DNA of 64,000 nucleotides from Halalkalicoccus paucihalophilus (GTDB lineage: Archaea; Halobacteriota; Halobacteria; Halobacteriales; Halalkalicoccaceae): positions 210,001-274,000 of the forward strand of contig NZ_LTAZ01000005.1 of NCBI RefSeq assembly GCF_001593955.1, given 5' to 3'. The position numbers and the translations under genes were made by a program. The notes beneath the pieces were generated by a model. That model saw only the letters and a list, made by a program, of their open reading frames with translations. It made no database searches and was not told the origin of the DNA. Shown piece by piece: positions 43,864-52,327 of the stretch. Each line of letters begins with the position of its first letter. Position 1 is the stretch's first letter.

Positions 43864-45684
43864 ATGGCACTGACCGACCGCCCCGCCGATCGGCACCAGA
43901 AGACCGAAGTGACGCTCGCGATCGGCTATGCAGCGCTGGCCGTTGCGATCGTCCTCGCCCGTCTGAATCCGGCGACGGGCCACGAGGTATCGATCTACAC
44001 GGCGACCCCGCCCGGCGTCTGGGTCGGGGTGGCGATCGCACTTTTGATCGCGCTGTTCGTGGCGCTGTACGCCGATTCGGGCCGGTTCAGGGCGCTCGCA
44101 CTCGGCCTCGCCGGGCTGAGTGGCGTCGTCTTCGTCTCCCTGCCGGTGATCCGCGGGTACCGCTTTTACGGGCTGTACGACTCGCTGACCCATCTCGGCT
44201 GGGCCAACGACATCGCGAGCGGCGCGCTCGAACCGACCGGGCTGATATATCCCGGTATCCACCTCGTCTCGCTGTTCATCGCCACCGTCACGGGCTTTGC
44301 GACCTCGACGGCGATGTTGCTGATGGTCGTCTGCATGTTCACGGTCTTTTTGGTGTTCGTCCCGCTGTGTGTGTGGACGATCGTCCCGGGGCGAGACGCG
44401 CTGGTCGTCGGGACGTTCTCGGCGCTGTTGTTGTTGCCGATCACCCACATGAGCACCCACGTGAACCCCCACACGATGTCGCAGGCGATCCTCTTCTCGA
44501 CGCTGCTCGTGTTCCTGCTTGTGCGCTTTCTCGCGACGCCGAACGACAGTCCGGCGCTTGCCCCGTTGTCGCTTCTCCTCGCGCTCGTCGCCGGGGTGGT
44601 CGTCGTCTTCCATCCCCAACTCTCCGTCCATCTGCTCGTGGCGTTCATCGGAATCTGTGCCTTCCAGTTGCTGTATCGGATCGTCGCGTCCAGCCGCGCG
44701 TTGCACATCTATCCGACCGTCTACGGCCACACCGTCTTCCTCACGGGCGTGTTCGTCCTCTGGTCGGCCAACCACGACCTCTTTTCGGGGATCGCCACGC
44801 AGGCGGCCTCCTCGGCGATCGCGTTCATCCTCGGGACGGGCACCCAGCAAGCCGGCGCGTCGATCGCCTCGCAGGGGTCGTCGCTGCTCGCAATCGGTGG
44901 AAGCCTCGGGGTCGTCTTCTTCAAGCTCTTCTTCGTGAGTCTGGTGTTCTGTGTTCTCAGTTTCGGGCTGTTTCTTGCGACGTTCAGTTCGTGGGGCAAG
45001 CGCGCCGGGTACACCTCGACGCAGATCCAGTACCTCTCTGCGGGCCTCGGGGCGCTCTTTCCGGTGTTCGTCTTCTACTACATCGGGACGCTCTCGGAGA
45101 TGTACTTCCGGGTGTTCGGGCTGATGATGCTGTTCGTGACGATCCTCGGGGCGGTCGCGATCACGGTCGGTGCGAGAGGGCTCACGAACCGCTTCTCGCG
45201 GCGGTCGATCAAGCCGCTCGTGGCCGGCGTGTTCGTCGTCCTGCTCGCCCTTGCGCTCGTGGCCGCCTTCCCCTCGCCGTACGTCTACCAGCAGTCGCCC
45301 CACGTCACCCAACAGCAGATGCACGGCCACGCGCTGGCCTTCGAGAACCAAGAGGGTGACACCCGATTTGCCGGGGTACGACAGGGGCCCTACCGGTACG
45401 TCGACGCCATCGAGGGCGGCGGACGGACCAGCGAGCACAGCGAACAGGTCCCGGCCGAACGCATGCACGACGACTTACCGGCGTACTTCGAGGGTGATCG
45501 GTACGTGGTCGTCACGGAAGTCGACGAGCAACGCGAGGTCGAGGCGTATCACGAACTCCGGTACGCAGAGGAAGACTTCGCCGCCATCGAGGCTCAAGAG
45601 GGGGTCCACAACGTCCAGTCGAACGGGGAGTTCGACCTCTATATGGTCCCGGCCCAACGCGAGGCGAACGAGCCGCCCGCATGA
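43864..45684 (+). CDS. Large polytopic membrane protein, GT-C-like, possible polysaccharide polymerase or transferase
   Basis: A 606-aa protein with about 13 predicted membrane helices (residues 20-470) and a soluble C-terminal domain of about 120 residues facing outside. The first extracytoplasmic loop contains GYRFYGLYDSLTHLGWANDI, an acidic/His cluster as in GT-C glycosyltransferases. Another loop has HMSTHVNPHTMSQ. I do not recognise a specific family; the layout suggests a lipid-sugar-dependent glycosyltransferase or a polymerase. It lies between two regulators in the surface-glycan region. A 34-codon ORF overlaps its stop. Confidence 0.6.
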   Translation: MALTDRPADRHQKTEVTLAIGYAALAVAIVLARLNPATGHEVSIYTATPPGVWVGVAIALLIALFVALYADSGRFRALALGLAGLSGVVFVSLPVIRGYRFYGLYDSLTHLGWANDIASGALEPTGLIYPGIHLVSLFIATVTGFATSTAMLLMVVCMFTVFLVFVPLCVWTIVPGRDALVVGTFSALLLLPITHMSTHVNPHTMSQAILFSTLLVFLLVRFLATPNDSPALAPLSLLLALVAGVVVVFHPQLSVHLLVAFIGICAFQLLYRIVASSRALHIYPTVYGHTVFLTGVFVLWSANHDLFSGIATQAASSAIAFILGTGTQQAGASIASQGSSLLAIGGSLGVVFFKLFFVSLVFCVLSFGLFLATFSSWGKRAGYTSTQIQYLSAGLGALFPVFVFYYIGTLSEMYFRVFGLMMLFVTILGAVAITVGARGLTNRFSRRSIKPLVAGVFVVLLALALVAAFPSPYVYQQSPHVTQQQMHGHALAFENQEGDTRFAGVRQGPYRYVDAIEGGGRTSEHSEQVPAERMHDDLPAYFEGDRYVVVTEVDEQREVEAYHELRYAEEDFAAIEAQEGVHNVQSNGEFDLYMVPAQREANEPPA

Positions 45685-45785
45685 CGAACGACGACGGAGC
45701 AGGCCACGGGAACGGCGAACGGGCTGAACCCGCTTATACCCCGCCGCGACGAGCGGACACCGCTGAGATCGCGTTCGACCGATAG
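45681..45785 (+). CDS. Possible 34-aa mini-protein
   Basis: ATG overlaps the stop of the large membrane protein (ATGA) and runs to TAG at 45785. The product is hydrophilic and mildly acidic (MTNDDGAGHGNGERAEPAYT at the start), with no motif. An ATGA overlap alone is weak evidence in GC-rich DNA. Confidence 0.22.
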   Translation: MTNDDGAGHGNGERAEPAYTPPRRADTAEIAFDR

Positions 45786-45847
45786 CGGGTGGCTAAGTGG
45801 ACGTTACCACCTCGTTAGTAAGGCCCCTTCGACGCGATGAACCGTCC

Positions 45848-46132
45848 ATGAACGTATCGACGACGGTTCAGCGAGACCTCCTGTACGTGATCGCCGGACA
45901 CGAGGATCCCACCGAACGGACCCTCAAGCGAACGCTCGAGAGCTATTATCGAACGGAGATCCGTCCCGATCGCCTCGCGTCCAGTCTGGATGCCCTCTGC
46001 CAGCGGGGTCTCGTCGAGCGCGTCGACCGCGCTGAGACGAACTACTCGCTCACGAAACGGGGCCGTCACGAGATCGAGGCGCGCCGCGAGTGGGAATCGG
46101 GCTATTTCGATCCCAAACGGGAGAACAAGTGA
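45848..46132 (+). CDS. PadR-like winged-helix regulator, paralogue 1
   Basis: A 94-aa protein with the compact PadR winged helix: QRDLLYVIAGHEDP in helix 1, RLASSLDALCQRGLVERV for the recognition helix and wing, and YSLTKRGRHEIEARREWE at the end. It shares this start and end with the products at 48443 and 51769, and is the most divergent of the three in the middle (YRTEIRPDRLAS). The ATG at 45848 is chosen to match the paralogues; upstream codons to 45797 are not conserved. The target is unknown. Confidence 0.8.
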   Translation: MNVSTTVQRDLLYVIAGHEDPTERTLKRTLESYYRTEIRPDRLASSLDALCQRGLVERVDRAETNYSLTKRGRHEIEARREWESGYFDPKRENK

Positions 46133-46150
46133 CCATCCCTGACGAGTGAG

Positions 46151-46438
46151 TTACGGTCGGCGGTCGTGCTGACCGTGGAGCTCACTGACACATTCCCTGC
46201 AGTAGGTGTAGACGGGGTCGTTCTCGGTTCGGCAGGCCCGACACCGCACCGCCGAGGGTGGGTCTTGCGCTCGATCCGAATCGGATGAGGGGTGTGTTCG
46301 GGTCCAACCGACCGGGGTCGGTGTCGTGTTCGACTCGTCGTCCGTCCCGCCTCGTCCCTGCCCGAGACAGTAGTTTCCCACCACGTAAAAGAACGTACAG
46401 GCGAACAGGACGACGAGCAGTTGGCCGGTGGGTGCCAT
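46151..46438 (-). CDS. Membrane-anchored zinc-ribbon protein
   Basis: A 95-aa protein. One hydrophobic segment at residues 7-24 (LLVVLFACTFFYVVGNY) probably spans the membrane. A linker rich in Thr, Asp and Pro follows, then a C-terminal zinc ribbon with CRACRTENDPVYTYCREC (near residues 65-82). Such anchor-plus-ribbon mini-proteins (DUF7577-like) are common in haloarchaea and have no assigned role. It converges on the PadR-like gene with an 18-bp gap. Confidence 0.65.
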   Translation of the reverse strand: MAPTGQLLVVLFACTFFYVVGNYCLGQGRGGTDDESNTTPTPVGWTRTHPSSDSDRAQDPPSAVRCRACRTENDPVYTYCRECVSELHGQHDRRP

Positions 46439-46543
46439 ACTCTATCGTGATGTATGTTATCACAGCGTATAGAAACCTTCGATTCGACCCCCTCTCGGGA
46501 GCCCCGATTCCGATCCACCCCGGACGAGCAGGGAACCGATCGT

Positions 46544-47941
46544 TCACGCGGTCGGCTCGACGTTCTGGTTCATCCGGAACAGGTTGGTCGGGTCGTACTC
46601 GTTCTTGCATTCGACCAGCCGGTCGTAGTTCTCACCGTAGGCGAGTTCCTCTTGGCCGCTCTCCTCGCTGATGAAGTTCACGTAGACGCCGCCGGTCGCG
46701 GACGGTGCCATGGCGTCGTAGAACTCCCGGGCCCACGCGATACACTTCTCGTCGTCCGCGGGGTCCTCCCACCGGGTGTGGACGTTCATCGCGTACTCGG
46801 CGTCACGGTGGGGATAGGCGGTCGCGTCGGCCGGAACCCGGGCCATCGCGCCGCCGATCTGCCCGAAGAAGATCTCCGAGAGCGGCGAGGGGAGTTCGGC
46901 CGCGTACTCGACGGCGGTGTCGATGGCCTCGTCCGGGAGTTCGTGGAAGTTGTGGGACTTCCAGTAGTTGCGGGCTCCCTCTGTGAGCAGCGGATCGAAC
47001 GACTGCTGAAACGTCGCATACTCGTGGGGACTGACGGCGTCGGCGATCGGATCGCCGTACTCGCGGATCGGGGCCAGCACCTCTTCGCCCTCCTCAATGT
47101 CGCCCGCGTAGAACGCGACCACGATGGCGACGCCGACCCCGTGGACGTCCTCCGGGAGGAACGCAAGCGGCGGCGCCCCCCGAAGGACCGCCCAGACGGA
47201 CGACTCGTCCGGCGCATGGGCGTTGAAATCCCGCAGGTTCCGCAGGACCTCGGGCGCGTCCTCACCCCGGTAGACGATCGGCCCACAGAGCACCTCGGGG
47301 CCGACCTCGTGGAGGTCGAACTCGAAGGAGGTGACGATACCGAAGTTCCCGCTTCCGCCGCGGATCGCCCAGAAGAGGTCGGGGTTCGTTTCCTCGCTCG
47401 CGTCGAGGAGGTCGCCCGCGGCGGTGACGACGTCGGCCGAGCGCAGGTTGTCGACCGTCATCCCGTACTTGCGGGTGAGCCACCCGAAGCCGCCCCCGAG
47501 CGTGAGCCCCGCGACGCCGGTCGTCGAGTTGATGCCCAGCGGCGTCGCGAGGCCGAACGCCTGGGCCTCGTGGTCGAAGTCGGCCAGCGTCGCGCCGGGT
47601 TCGACGCGGGCGGTCTTCGTCTCCGGATCGACCCGAACCGAATCCATCGCCGAGAGGTCGATCACGAGGCCGCCGTCACAGACCGCCTTGCCGGCGATGT
47701 TGTGGCCACCGCCCTTCACCGCGACCAGCAGGTCGTTCTCGCGGGCGAACTCCACGGCCCTCATCACGTCCGCGACACCCTGACACTGAGCGATGTAGTC
47801 GGGAGTCCTGTCGATCATGCCGTTCCAGATCGACCGGCCCTCGTCGTAGCCCGGATCGTCCGGTCCGAGCAGGGCCCCACGAAGCCGAGCGTCGAACTCG
47901 GTAGCGATGCTCCCCGTCACAGGTGTGTCTTCGGTAGCCAT
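46544..47941 (-). CDS. FAD-linked oxidoreductase (berberine bridge enzyme-like)
   Basis: A 465-aa protein from ATG 47941 (an ATG at 47992 would add 17 basic residues). The FAD-binding PCMH-type domain has VKGGGHNIAGKAVCDGG (near residues 75-92), whose His can bind FAD covalently. It is followed by GLTLGGGFGWLTRKYGMT and RGGSGNFGIVTSFEF. The C-terminal BBE domain ends YDRLVECKNEYDPTNLFRMNQN, the conserved family tail. Such enzymes oxidise alcohols, sugars or aldehydes. No sugar specificity can be read from the sequence, and it has no signal peptide, so it acts in the cytoplasm. Confidence 0.85.
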   Translation of the reverse strand: MATEDTPVTGSIATEFDARLRGALLGPDDPGYDEGRSIWNGMIDRTPDYIAQCQGVADVMRAVEFARENDLLVAVKGGGHNIAGKAVCDGGLVIDLSAMDSVRVDPETKTARVEPGATLADFDHEAQAFGLATPLGINSTTGVAGLTLGGGFGWLTRKYGMTVDNLRSADVVTAAGDLLDASEETNPDLFWAIRGGSGNFGIVTSFEFDLHEVGPEVLCGPIVYRGEDAPEVLRNLRDFNAHAPDESSVWAVLRGAPPLAFLPEDVHGVGVAIVVAFYAGDIEEGEEVLAPIREYGDPIADAVSPHEYATFQQSFDPLLTEGARNYWKSHNFHELPDEAIDTAVEYAAELPSPLSEIFFGQIGGAMARVPADATAYPHRDAEYAMNVHTRWEDPADDEKCIAWAREFYDAMAPSATGGVYVNFISEESGQEELAYGENYDRLVECKNEYDPTNLFRMNQNVEPTA

Positions 47942-48442
47942 CCCGTCCCTATTTCGTTCCCCCTGTCCATGTAGTTTGTTGACATTCATCATACTCTACG
48001 ACGAATAACCGTAACGAACGGTAATCCGGAGGGAGACTGATGGCAGAGCGGGTCGTCGCGACCGTCCTGTTGGCCACCGGGTCGCGTGGATCGGGCGTCG
48101 TCGGTACCTCCGGGAGGGCGTTCGAGATCCTTCGCCGGGGTGAGATCCGATCACCCCTGACCGATCATGCCTCCTCGCGGCCACCGATACTTTGATAACT
48201 ATTCGTGTTATAAAGTAACATGGGTCAGCACACATACACCGTGATTCCTCTGGCTGGCCCGGGTCACGTGGTCGTCGACCCCGTCACCAGGGACGTGACC
48301 CGTCGCCGTTTTCCGCGTCCGATAGTCGGTGCTCGGGGCCATCCCGTTACTCGGGTGGGCCGAATCCGTACTCCGACTTCCGACACATGATATATTCGTA
48401 AGGAGAGAGATTGATAACGACTGCGAGCGTATAGCCGGTGTT
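47942..48442. other. Intergenic region between oxidoreductase and PadR-like gene 2
   Basis: Five hundred bp without a firm gene. A 56-codon ORF (48220-48390; MGQHTYTVIPLAGPGH at its start) begins about 23 bp downstream of an ATAACTA box at 48195-48201 and could be a leaderless mini-gene, but its second half is Arg-rich and shadow-like. The promoter of the PadR-like gene is at the right-hand end. Confidence 0.4.
48414..48420 (+). promoter_or_regulatory. ATAACGA promoter box
   Basis: ATAACGA is centred 26 bp before the ATG of the PadR-like gene at 48443, ideal for a leaderless transcript. Confidence 0.45.
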
Positions 48443-48730
48443 ATGCACGATCTGACTGGCTTCCAACGGGACCTCCTCTACATCATCGCCGGGTTGGACG
48501 AACCCCACGGTCTCGCGCTCAAGGCCGAACTCGAGGAGTACTACGACAAGGAGGTCCATCACGGACGGCTGTATCCCAACCTCGATACCCTCGTGGACAA
48601 GGGGCTCGTCGAGAAGAGCCACGCCGACAAACGGACGAACATCTACGCGCTCACCGACCGTGGGCGCCGGGAGATCGACGCCCGCCGGGATTGGGAACGA
48701 CAGTACCTCCCGTCCGGACTCGCCGCTTGA
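48443..48730 (+). CDS. PadR-like winged-helix regulator, paralogue 2
   Basis: A 95-aa PadR-family protein. MHDLTGFQRDLLYIIAG starts the winged helix, GLALKAELEEYYDKEVHHGRL carries the turn, and YPNLDTLVDKGLVEKSH the recognition helix; it ends GRREIDARRDWERQYL. It is very close to paralogue 3 at 51769 (shared HDLTGFQRDLLY, YYxxExHHxRLYPNLDTL and DKGLVEK). The ATG at 48443 follows the ATAACGA box at leaderless distance; the frame upstream to 48329 is not supported. Confidence 0.85.
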   Translation: MHDLTGFQRDLLYIIAGLDEPHGLALKAELEEYYDKEVHHGRLYPNLDTLVDKGLVEKSHADKRTNIYALTDRGRREIDARRDWERQYLPSGLAA

Positions 48731-49026
48731 GATCCCCGAGGTACCGATTCCATAGCGAAACGAGCCAAAAACACTATAACGATTGGCGATCGTAATCGAA
48801 CCGTAGGAGGTGCCTCTGGCTGTGGAAACAGCGTACACTTCCTACGTGGATGAACTCGGAGACGGACTGAGCACCCGTCTTCTTTCTTGCGGGTACCGGA
48901 GTTCGGCGTTCGAAACGACCGACGATACCGTCGGATCGCACCTACTGGGATGGACACGCGATCCGTCCGCACGGACGTTCTCGCGGAAAACACAAAGGCT
49001 ATGTGAACCTGCTCACTGCCACCGGT

Positions 49027-49263
49027 ATGGACGGGTTCATCGAACTGCTGATCCACGGCCTCCTTCTGGTCGGATACGGTGTGCTGACCGTGGTCCTGAC
49101 CGCCGTGAGTACGTTCGTCGAATACAACAGCTATCTGAGCCTGAGTACGGGTGAGAGTCTCCTCGGGGGCTGGATGGCACTCATCGGTCTGCTCGTGTTC
49201 GTATTCGCGTATTTCGTCCTCCGGGATAAGGTCGTCGCGGAATATCGGTACCTCGTCGGGTAA
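49027..49263 (+). CDS. Small two-helix membrane protein
   Basis: A 78-aa hydrophobic protein from ATG 49027 (a GTG at 49003 would add eight residues). Two membrane helices are predicted at about residues 5-30 (FIELLIHGLLLVGYGVLTVV) and 47-68 (LGGWMALIGLLVFVFAYFVL), linked by an acidic/Ser loop, with a charged C-terminal tail. I do not recognise the family. It is isolated between a PadR-like regulator and a convergent hypothetical gene. Confidence 0.6.
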   Translation: MDGFIELLIHGLLLVGYGVLTVVLTAVSTFVEYNSYLSLSTGESLLGGWMALIGLLVFVFAYFVLRDKVVAEYRYLVG

Positions 49264-49308
49264 TCCTCCCCGGGAGGGCGGTGGTCCACTACCGGGCAGA
49301 TCTCCGTC

Positions 49309-49821
49309 TCATTCCGAATGCGCCCCCTCGAGGTCCGCGACCGATGGTTTCGGGATGACCCGTCGGACCAACTGCTGGCGTCGATCGTTCCGTGGCACGT
49401 ATTCGCTCGCGTAGTGACCGGACCCGTCGAGATAGTCGCGTCGGAGATACGGTCCGTGAAGGGTCTCCGGACGACCGTCGGCACAGTCACAGCTCTCGCT
49501 GCCACATTCGATGAGCTGCCAGGAGAACGATCCGAGGAGGTCGCCGATCGCCTCGTTCGTCCGCTCGTTGGCCCCGAGGGTCGAAAGCACCGCTTGCCCC
49601 GTCGTTTCCGAGAGCACGACGCTCGGGAGGTCCACATCCGAACGCCGCCGACGCCTGTAGGCGATCACGTCGTCGATCCACTCCCGAAGGGCCTCGAGCG
49701 TTTCGACCTCCCGGTTCGGGAGTTCCTCGCACACGTCCGCCGAAAGCGCTTGTTCGGCTCGATCCGGTGGCAACGGCGGAGTATGTCGGTCCATACCGGC
49801 CGAGACGCCCTCCACTCCCAT
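49309..49821 (-). CDS. Hypothetical protein with a Cys-cluster/GPY motif
   Basis: A 170-aa protein from ATG 49821 (ATG 49794 is an alternative). The N-terminal half is helical (ADVCEELPNREVETLEALREW). The C-terminal part has CGSESCDCADGRPETLHGPY followed by a basic strand ending YASEYVPR. This arrangement of a C-x4-C-x-C cluster, HGPY and a Y-V strand resembles the small DUF6788-type domain seen near some transposases and integrases, but no mobile element is found here. Function is unknown. Confidence 0.5.
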   Translation of the reverse strand: MGVEGVSAGMDRHTPPLPPDRAEQALSADVCEELPNREVETLEALREWIDDVIAYRRRRRSDVDLPSVVLSETTGQAVLSTLGANERTNEAIGDLLGSFSWQLIECGSESCDCADGRPETLHGPYLRRDYLDGSGHYASEYVPRNDRRQQLVRRVIPKPSVADLEGAHSE

Positions 49822-50121
49822 TGTAACTCGCTCCGAACACCGTGAAACTGTTTCGCACACAGTCGATCGAACGGGGCTCTCACGCGCGAGAGTCCTCGAT
49901 ATCGAAGGGTTCGGCGTGAAACGGTGTTCTACCCGGCGTTCGCGAGACGGGCCGCCGCACACGGCGCGACGATCGTTCGCGCGGTCACCGAACCGTCACG
50001 GCGACGCCGACCGACAAAATACGGGGTCGGACGGGACGGTAGGGTGCGACTGCAGACCTCCCGTATGGCGTATGTGTCGGATAACAATCACTCATGTAGT
50101 CGATAGTACCGGTCGACCCTC
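49822..50121. other. Intergenic region upstream of the polysaccharide deacetylase
   Basis: About 300 bp between divergent genes, with no supported gene. It contains the ATAACAA box at 50081-50087. Confidence 0.45.
50081..50087 (+). promoter_or_regulatory. ATAACAA promoter box
   Basis: ATAACAA is centred 38 bp before the ATG at 50122 of the deacetylase lipoprotein, consistent with a TATA-like element and a leader of about 10 nt. Confidence 0.4.
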
Positions 50122-51363
50122 ATGACTCAGAACCGACGCAGGTTTCTCGCCGCCGTCGCCGCCATCGGCGTCGCGGGATGTACTGACAGCACAAACGAAC
50201 AGGCGGACGTCAATGGCGGTGACCCCACGGAATCCGATACCGACGCCGCATCGGAGTACGAGGTGGCCCGCGAGACCACTGAAGAGCCCCTGTTCGACTT
50301 CCGGGATATCGAGGAGTGGGACGCGGTGTCGGGAACCCTCGCTCCCGACGAGTCCGCGTTCGTCACCGGCGATCGTTCGGCCCGTCTCGATGGGGCGCAC
50401 GCCCCGGTCCTCCGGATCGAACGGAGCGGTCTGGACCTCGACCTCACCAAGCGGCGGTTCTCGATCGTCAGCCGGCTTCACTCCACCGCCCCGTCGGAGG
50501 CGTTCGATATCGTCGCGACCGACGCGGACGGCAACGATATGCAGTTTCGAACCCGGTTCTTCAAGACCGCCGAGGACACCGAGTTCATGCCGCTCGATCT
50601 CGGGATCCACGAGTGGGACGAGACGGTCGACCTCGCCGCGATCGACACCCGCCGGATCCAGATCCGGTTCGGCGAGGAAACGAGCGGCACGCTCTGGGTG
50701 GATTCGATCCGTCTGGAACCGATACCGGAGACGCCGAAGCTCATGGTCCAGTGGGACGACGGCTTCGCCTCCCAGTACACGAAGGCGCTCCCGATCCAAC
50801 ACGAGTACGACATCCCGTCGACGACGTTCATCAACACCGCAAACCTCGGCGGGGACCGCCTGACGGTCGAGCAGCTCGACGACCTGCACGACCACGGCTG
50901 GGAGATCGGGAGCCACCTCATGACCCACGAGAACCTCCGGGAACTCCCCCAGCGAGAACAGGAGTCCCAGATACGGGGGGCAAAGGAGTGGCTCGTCGAC
51001 AACGGGTTCGAGGAGAGCGCGGCGTTCCTCGCGTACCCATACGGCACGTACGACCAGTCGAGCTACGATCTGGCCGAGGAGCACCACACCTACGCGATGG
51101 TCGGCGGTAATCCCGGCTACGGACTGCCCCGGAGTCCGGCCCACCTCGGGCGGTCCTCCGAACGCACCCTGCCGGCGGCGCGGACGTACGTCGACACGCT
51201 GGTTCGGTGGGGTGGGACCGGCGGGCTGTTCTGGCACGAGATCCCCGCCGAGACGCCGGTCGCGGAGTTCGACGCGATCATGAGCTACATCGGCGACCGG
51301 TGTGACGCCGGCGAACTCGACGTGATCACGCTCTCGGAGCTGGCCGACCTCCAGGGACGGTAG
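50122..51363 (+). CDS. Tat-exported lipoprotein polysaccharide deacetylase
   Basis: A 413-aa secreted protein. The N-terminus carries a twin-arginine motif NRRRFLAAVA and a lipobox ending AIGVAGC (Cys20), so it should be exported folded and lipid-anchored. A β-sandwich domain (about residues 50-205, possibly carbohydrate-binding) precedes the NodB deacetylase domain. That domain has metal ligands in VQWDDGFASQY (near 210) and HGWEIGSHLMTHENL (H-x3-H, near 255), and FLAYPYGTYD near 303. It probably removes N-acetyl groups from surface glycans on the cell exterior. Confidence 0.87.
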   Translation: MTQNRRRFLAAVAAIGVAGCTDSTNEQADVNGGDPTESDTDAASEYEVARETTEEPLFDFRDIEEWDAVSGTLAPDESAFVTGDRSARLDGAHAPVLRIERSGLDLDLTKRRFSIVSRLHSTAPSEAFDIVATDADGNDMQFRTRFFKTAEDTEFMPLDLGIHEWDETVDLAAIDTRRIQIRFGEETSGTLWVDSIRLEPIPETPKLMVQWDDGFASQYTKALPIQHEYDIPSTTFINTANLGGDRLTVEQLDDLHDHGWEIGSHLMTHENLRELPQREQESQIRGAKEWLVDNGFEESAAFLAYPYGTYDQSSYDLAEEHHTYAMVGGNPGYGLPRSPAHLGRSSERTLPAARTYVDTLVRWGGTGGLFWHEIPAETPVAEFDAIMSYIGDRCDAGELDVITLSELADLQGR

Positions 51364-51420
51364 CTCGAACCATCGGATCGTCGGGGGCGAAATCCGGACC
51401 ATCCCGGTGAAAGGCGACGA

Positions 51421-51427
51421 ATAACTA
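51421..51427 (+). promoter_or_regulatory. ATAACTA promoter box
   Basis: ATAACTA is centred 31 bp before the ATG at 51455 of the small zinc-ribbon gene. Confidence 0.4.
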
Positions 51428-51454
51428 TCGACGCTGTGCCCGTATCCTCCGGGT

Positions 51455-51616
51455 ATGCGTTCGATCGAACTCCCCGTGAACTGCCCTCACTGTACCACGA
51501 GAGCCGTCGTCGACTGCGATCCGTCGCGGTTCGCTGCTGACCGCTCCGATCGGCTCAAAGGGACGGCTATCGACTGCCGTGGCTGTGAGAACGAATTCGA
51601 TCTCTACTACTACTGA
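51455..51616 (+). CDS. 53-aa zinc-ribbon mini-protein
   Basis: ATG to TGA encodes 53 residues with a clear pair of CxxC knuckles: NCPHCTTRAVVDC (Cys10, Cys13) and DCRGCENEFDL (Cys41, Cys44). It ends in three tyrosines. Such two-knuckle mini-proteins are abundant in haloarchaea and several have roles in growth or stress. A promoter box lies 31 bp upstream, and the ORF sits cleanly in the gap between the deacetylase and the next PadR-like gene. Confidence 0.62.
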   Translation: MRSIELPVNCPHCTTRAVVDCDPSRFAADRSDRLKGTAIDCRGCENEFDLYYY

Positions 51617-51768
51617 CGCGCTCGGGTAGAATAGGCCGTGCCATCTCGATCCCGTATCATCGGCTTACGCCGTTCGCTCCCGGTCCACCCGATCGGTAGG
51701 CCACGATCTCGATCCGCTCGGCTGCTAACGTCCATATACTACTATGGCTGGCGCGTCATGGCGAGTTC

Positions 51769-52065
51769 ATGCACGACCTGACGGGATTCCAACGTGACCT
51801 TCTGTACGTCGTCGCCGGCTACGACCACCCCAACGGGCTCGGGATTAAACGGGATCTCGAATCGTATTACGAACAGGAGATCCATCACAGCCGGCTGTAT
51901 CCCAACCTCGACACGCTCGCCGACAAAGGACTCGTCGAGAAGGGCGAGCAGGACCGGCGAGCAAATTATTACTCGCTGACAAGACGCGGGTGGCGCGAGA
52001 TCGAGGCGCGCCGCGAGTGGGAGTCCGAGCAGCTGCCCGATCGAGAAGAGGCGATCGATCAGTAG
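51769..52065 (+). CDS. PadR-like winged-helix regulator, paralogue 3
   Basis: A 98-aa PadR-family protein nearly parallel to paralogue 2. Shared segments are HDLTGFQRDLLYVVAGYDHP, YYEQEIHHSRLYPNLDTLADKGLVEKG and the tail RGWREIEARREWE. Differences are concentrated in the region YDHPNGLGIKRDLES and the C-terminal tail, which could set DNA or ligand specificity. The box CATATACTA (about 51732) lies 33 bp upstream. It is followed by 262 bp with no clear gene. Confidence 0.86.
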   Translation: MHDLTGFQRDLLYVVAGYDHPNGLGIKRDLESYYEQEIHHSRLYPNLDTLADKGLVEKGEQDRRANYYSLTRRGWREIEARREWESEQLPDREEAIDQ

Positions 52066-52327
52066 CCGTCCGATTCGGTCACGGCGCTCGTCTCCGTCGC
52101 CGGACCGAATCCGAAACGCAACGCATGGGGCGGGACGAACAGGTGTGGGTCAAACGAATCAGGGTGGGATCGTTCGGACCGTGTTCGGGTGCCGCCCCGT
52201 TCTCCCATCGGGTGGCCAGCACCACCAGTACTGTCGGCTTATCGTCGACGCGGGACCGATCCCCGAACGCGCAGATCGGTAAACACGCGGTATCACGAAC
52301 GGGCGGCGAAACACCCGGCCGCACCGG

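Noticed and set aside
43780-45468. 562-codon minus-strand frame opposite the GT-C-like gene
   Set aside because: An antisense artefact: nearly pure charged residues, while the + frame has clear membrane helices.
48220-48390. 56-codon ORF behind an ATAACTA box
   Set aside because: The spacing is suggestive, but the second half is Arg/Pro-rich with no motif; not enough to list as a gene.
49309-49821. Mobile element remnant near the Cys/HGPY protein
   Set aside because: No transposase, integrase, terminal inverted repeats or target duplications were seen around it.
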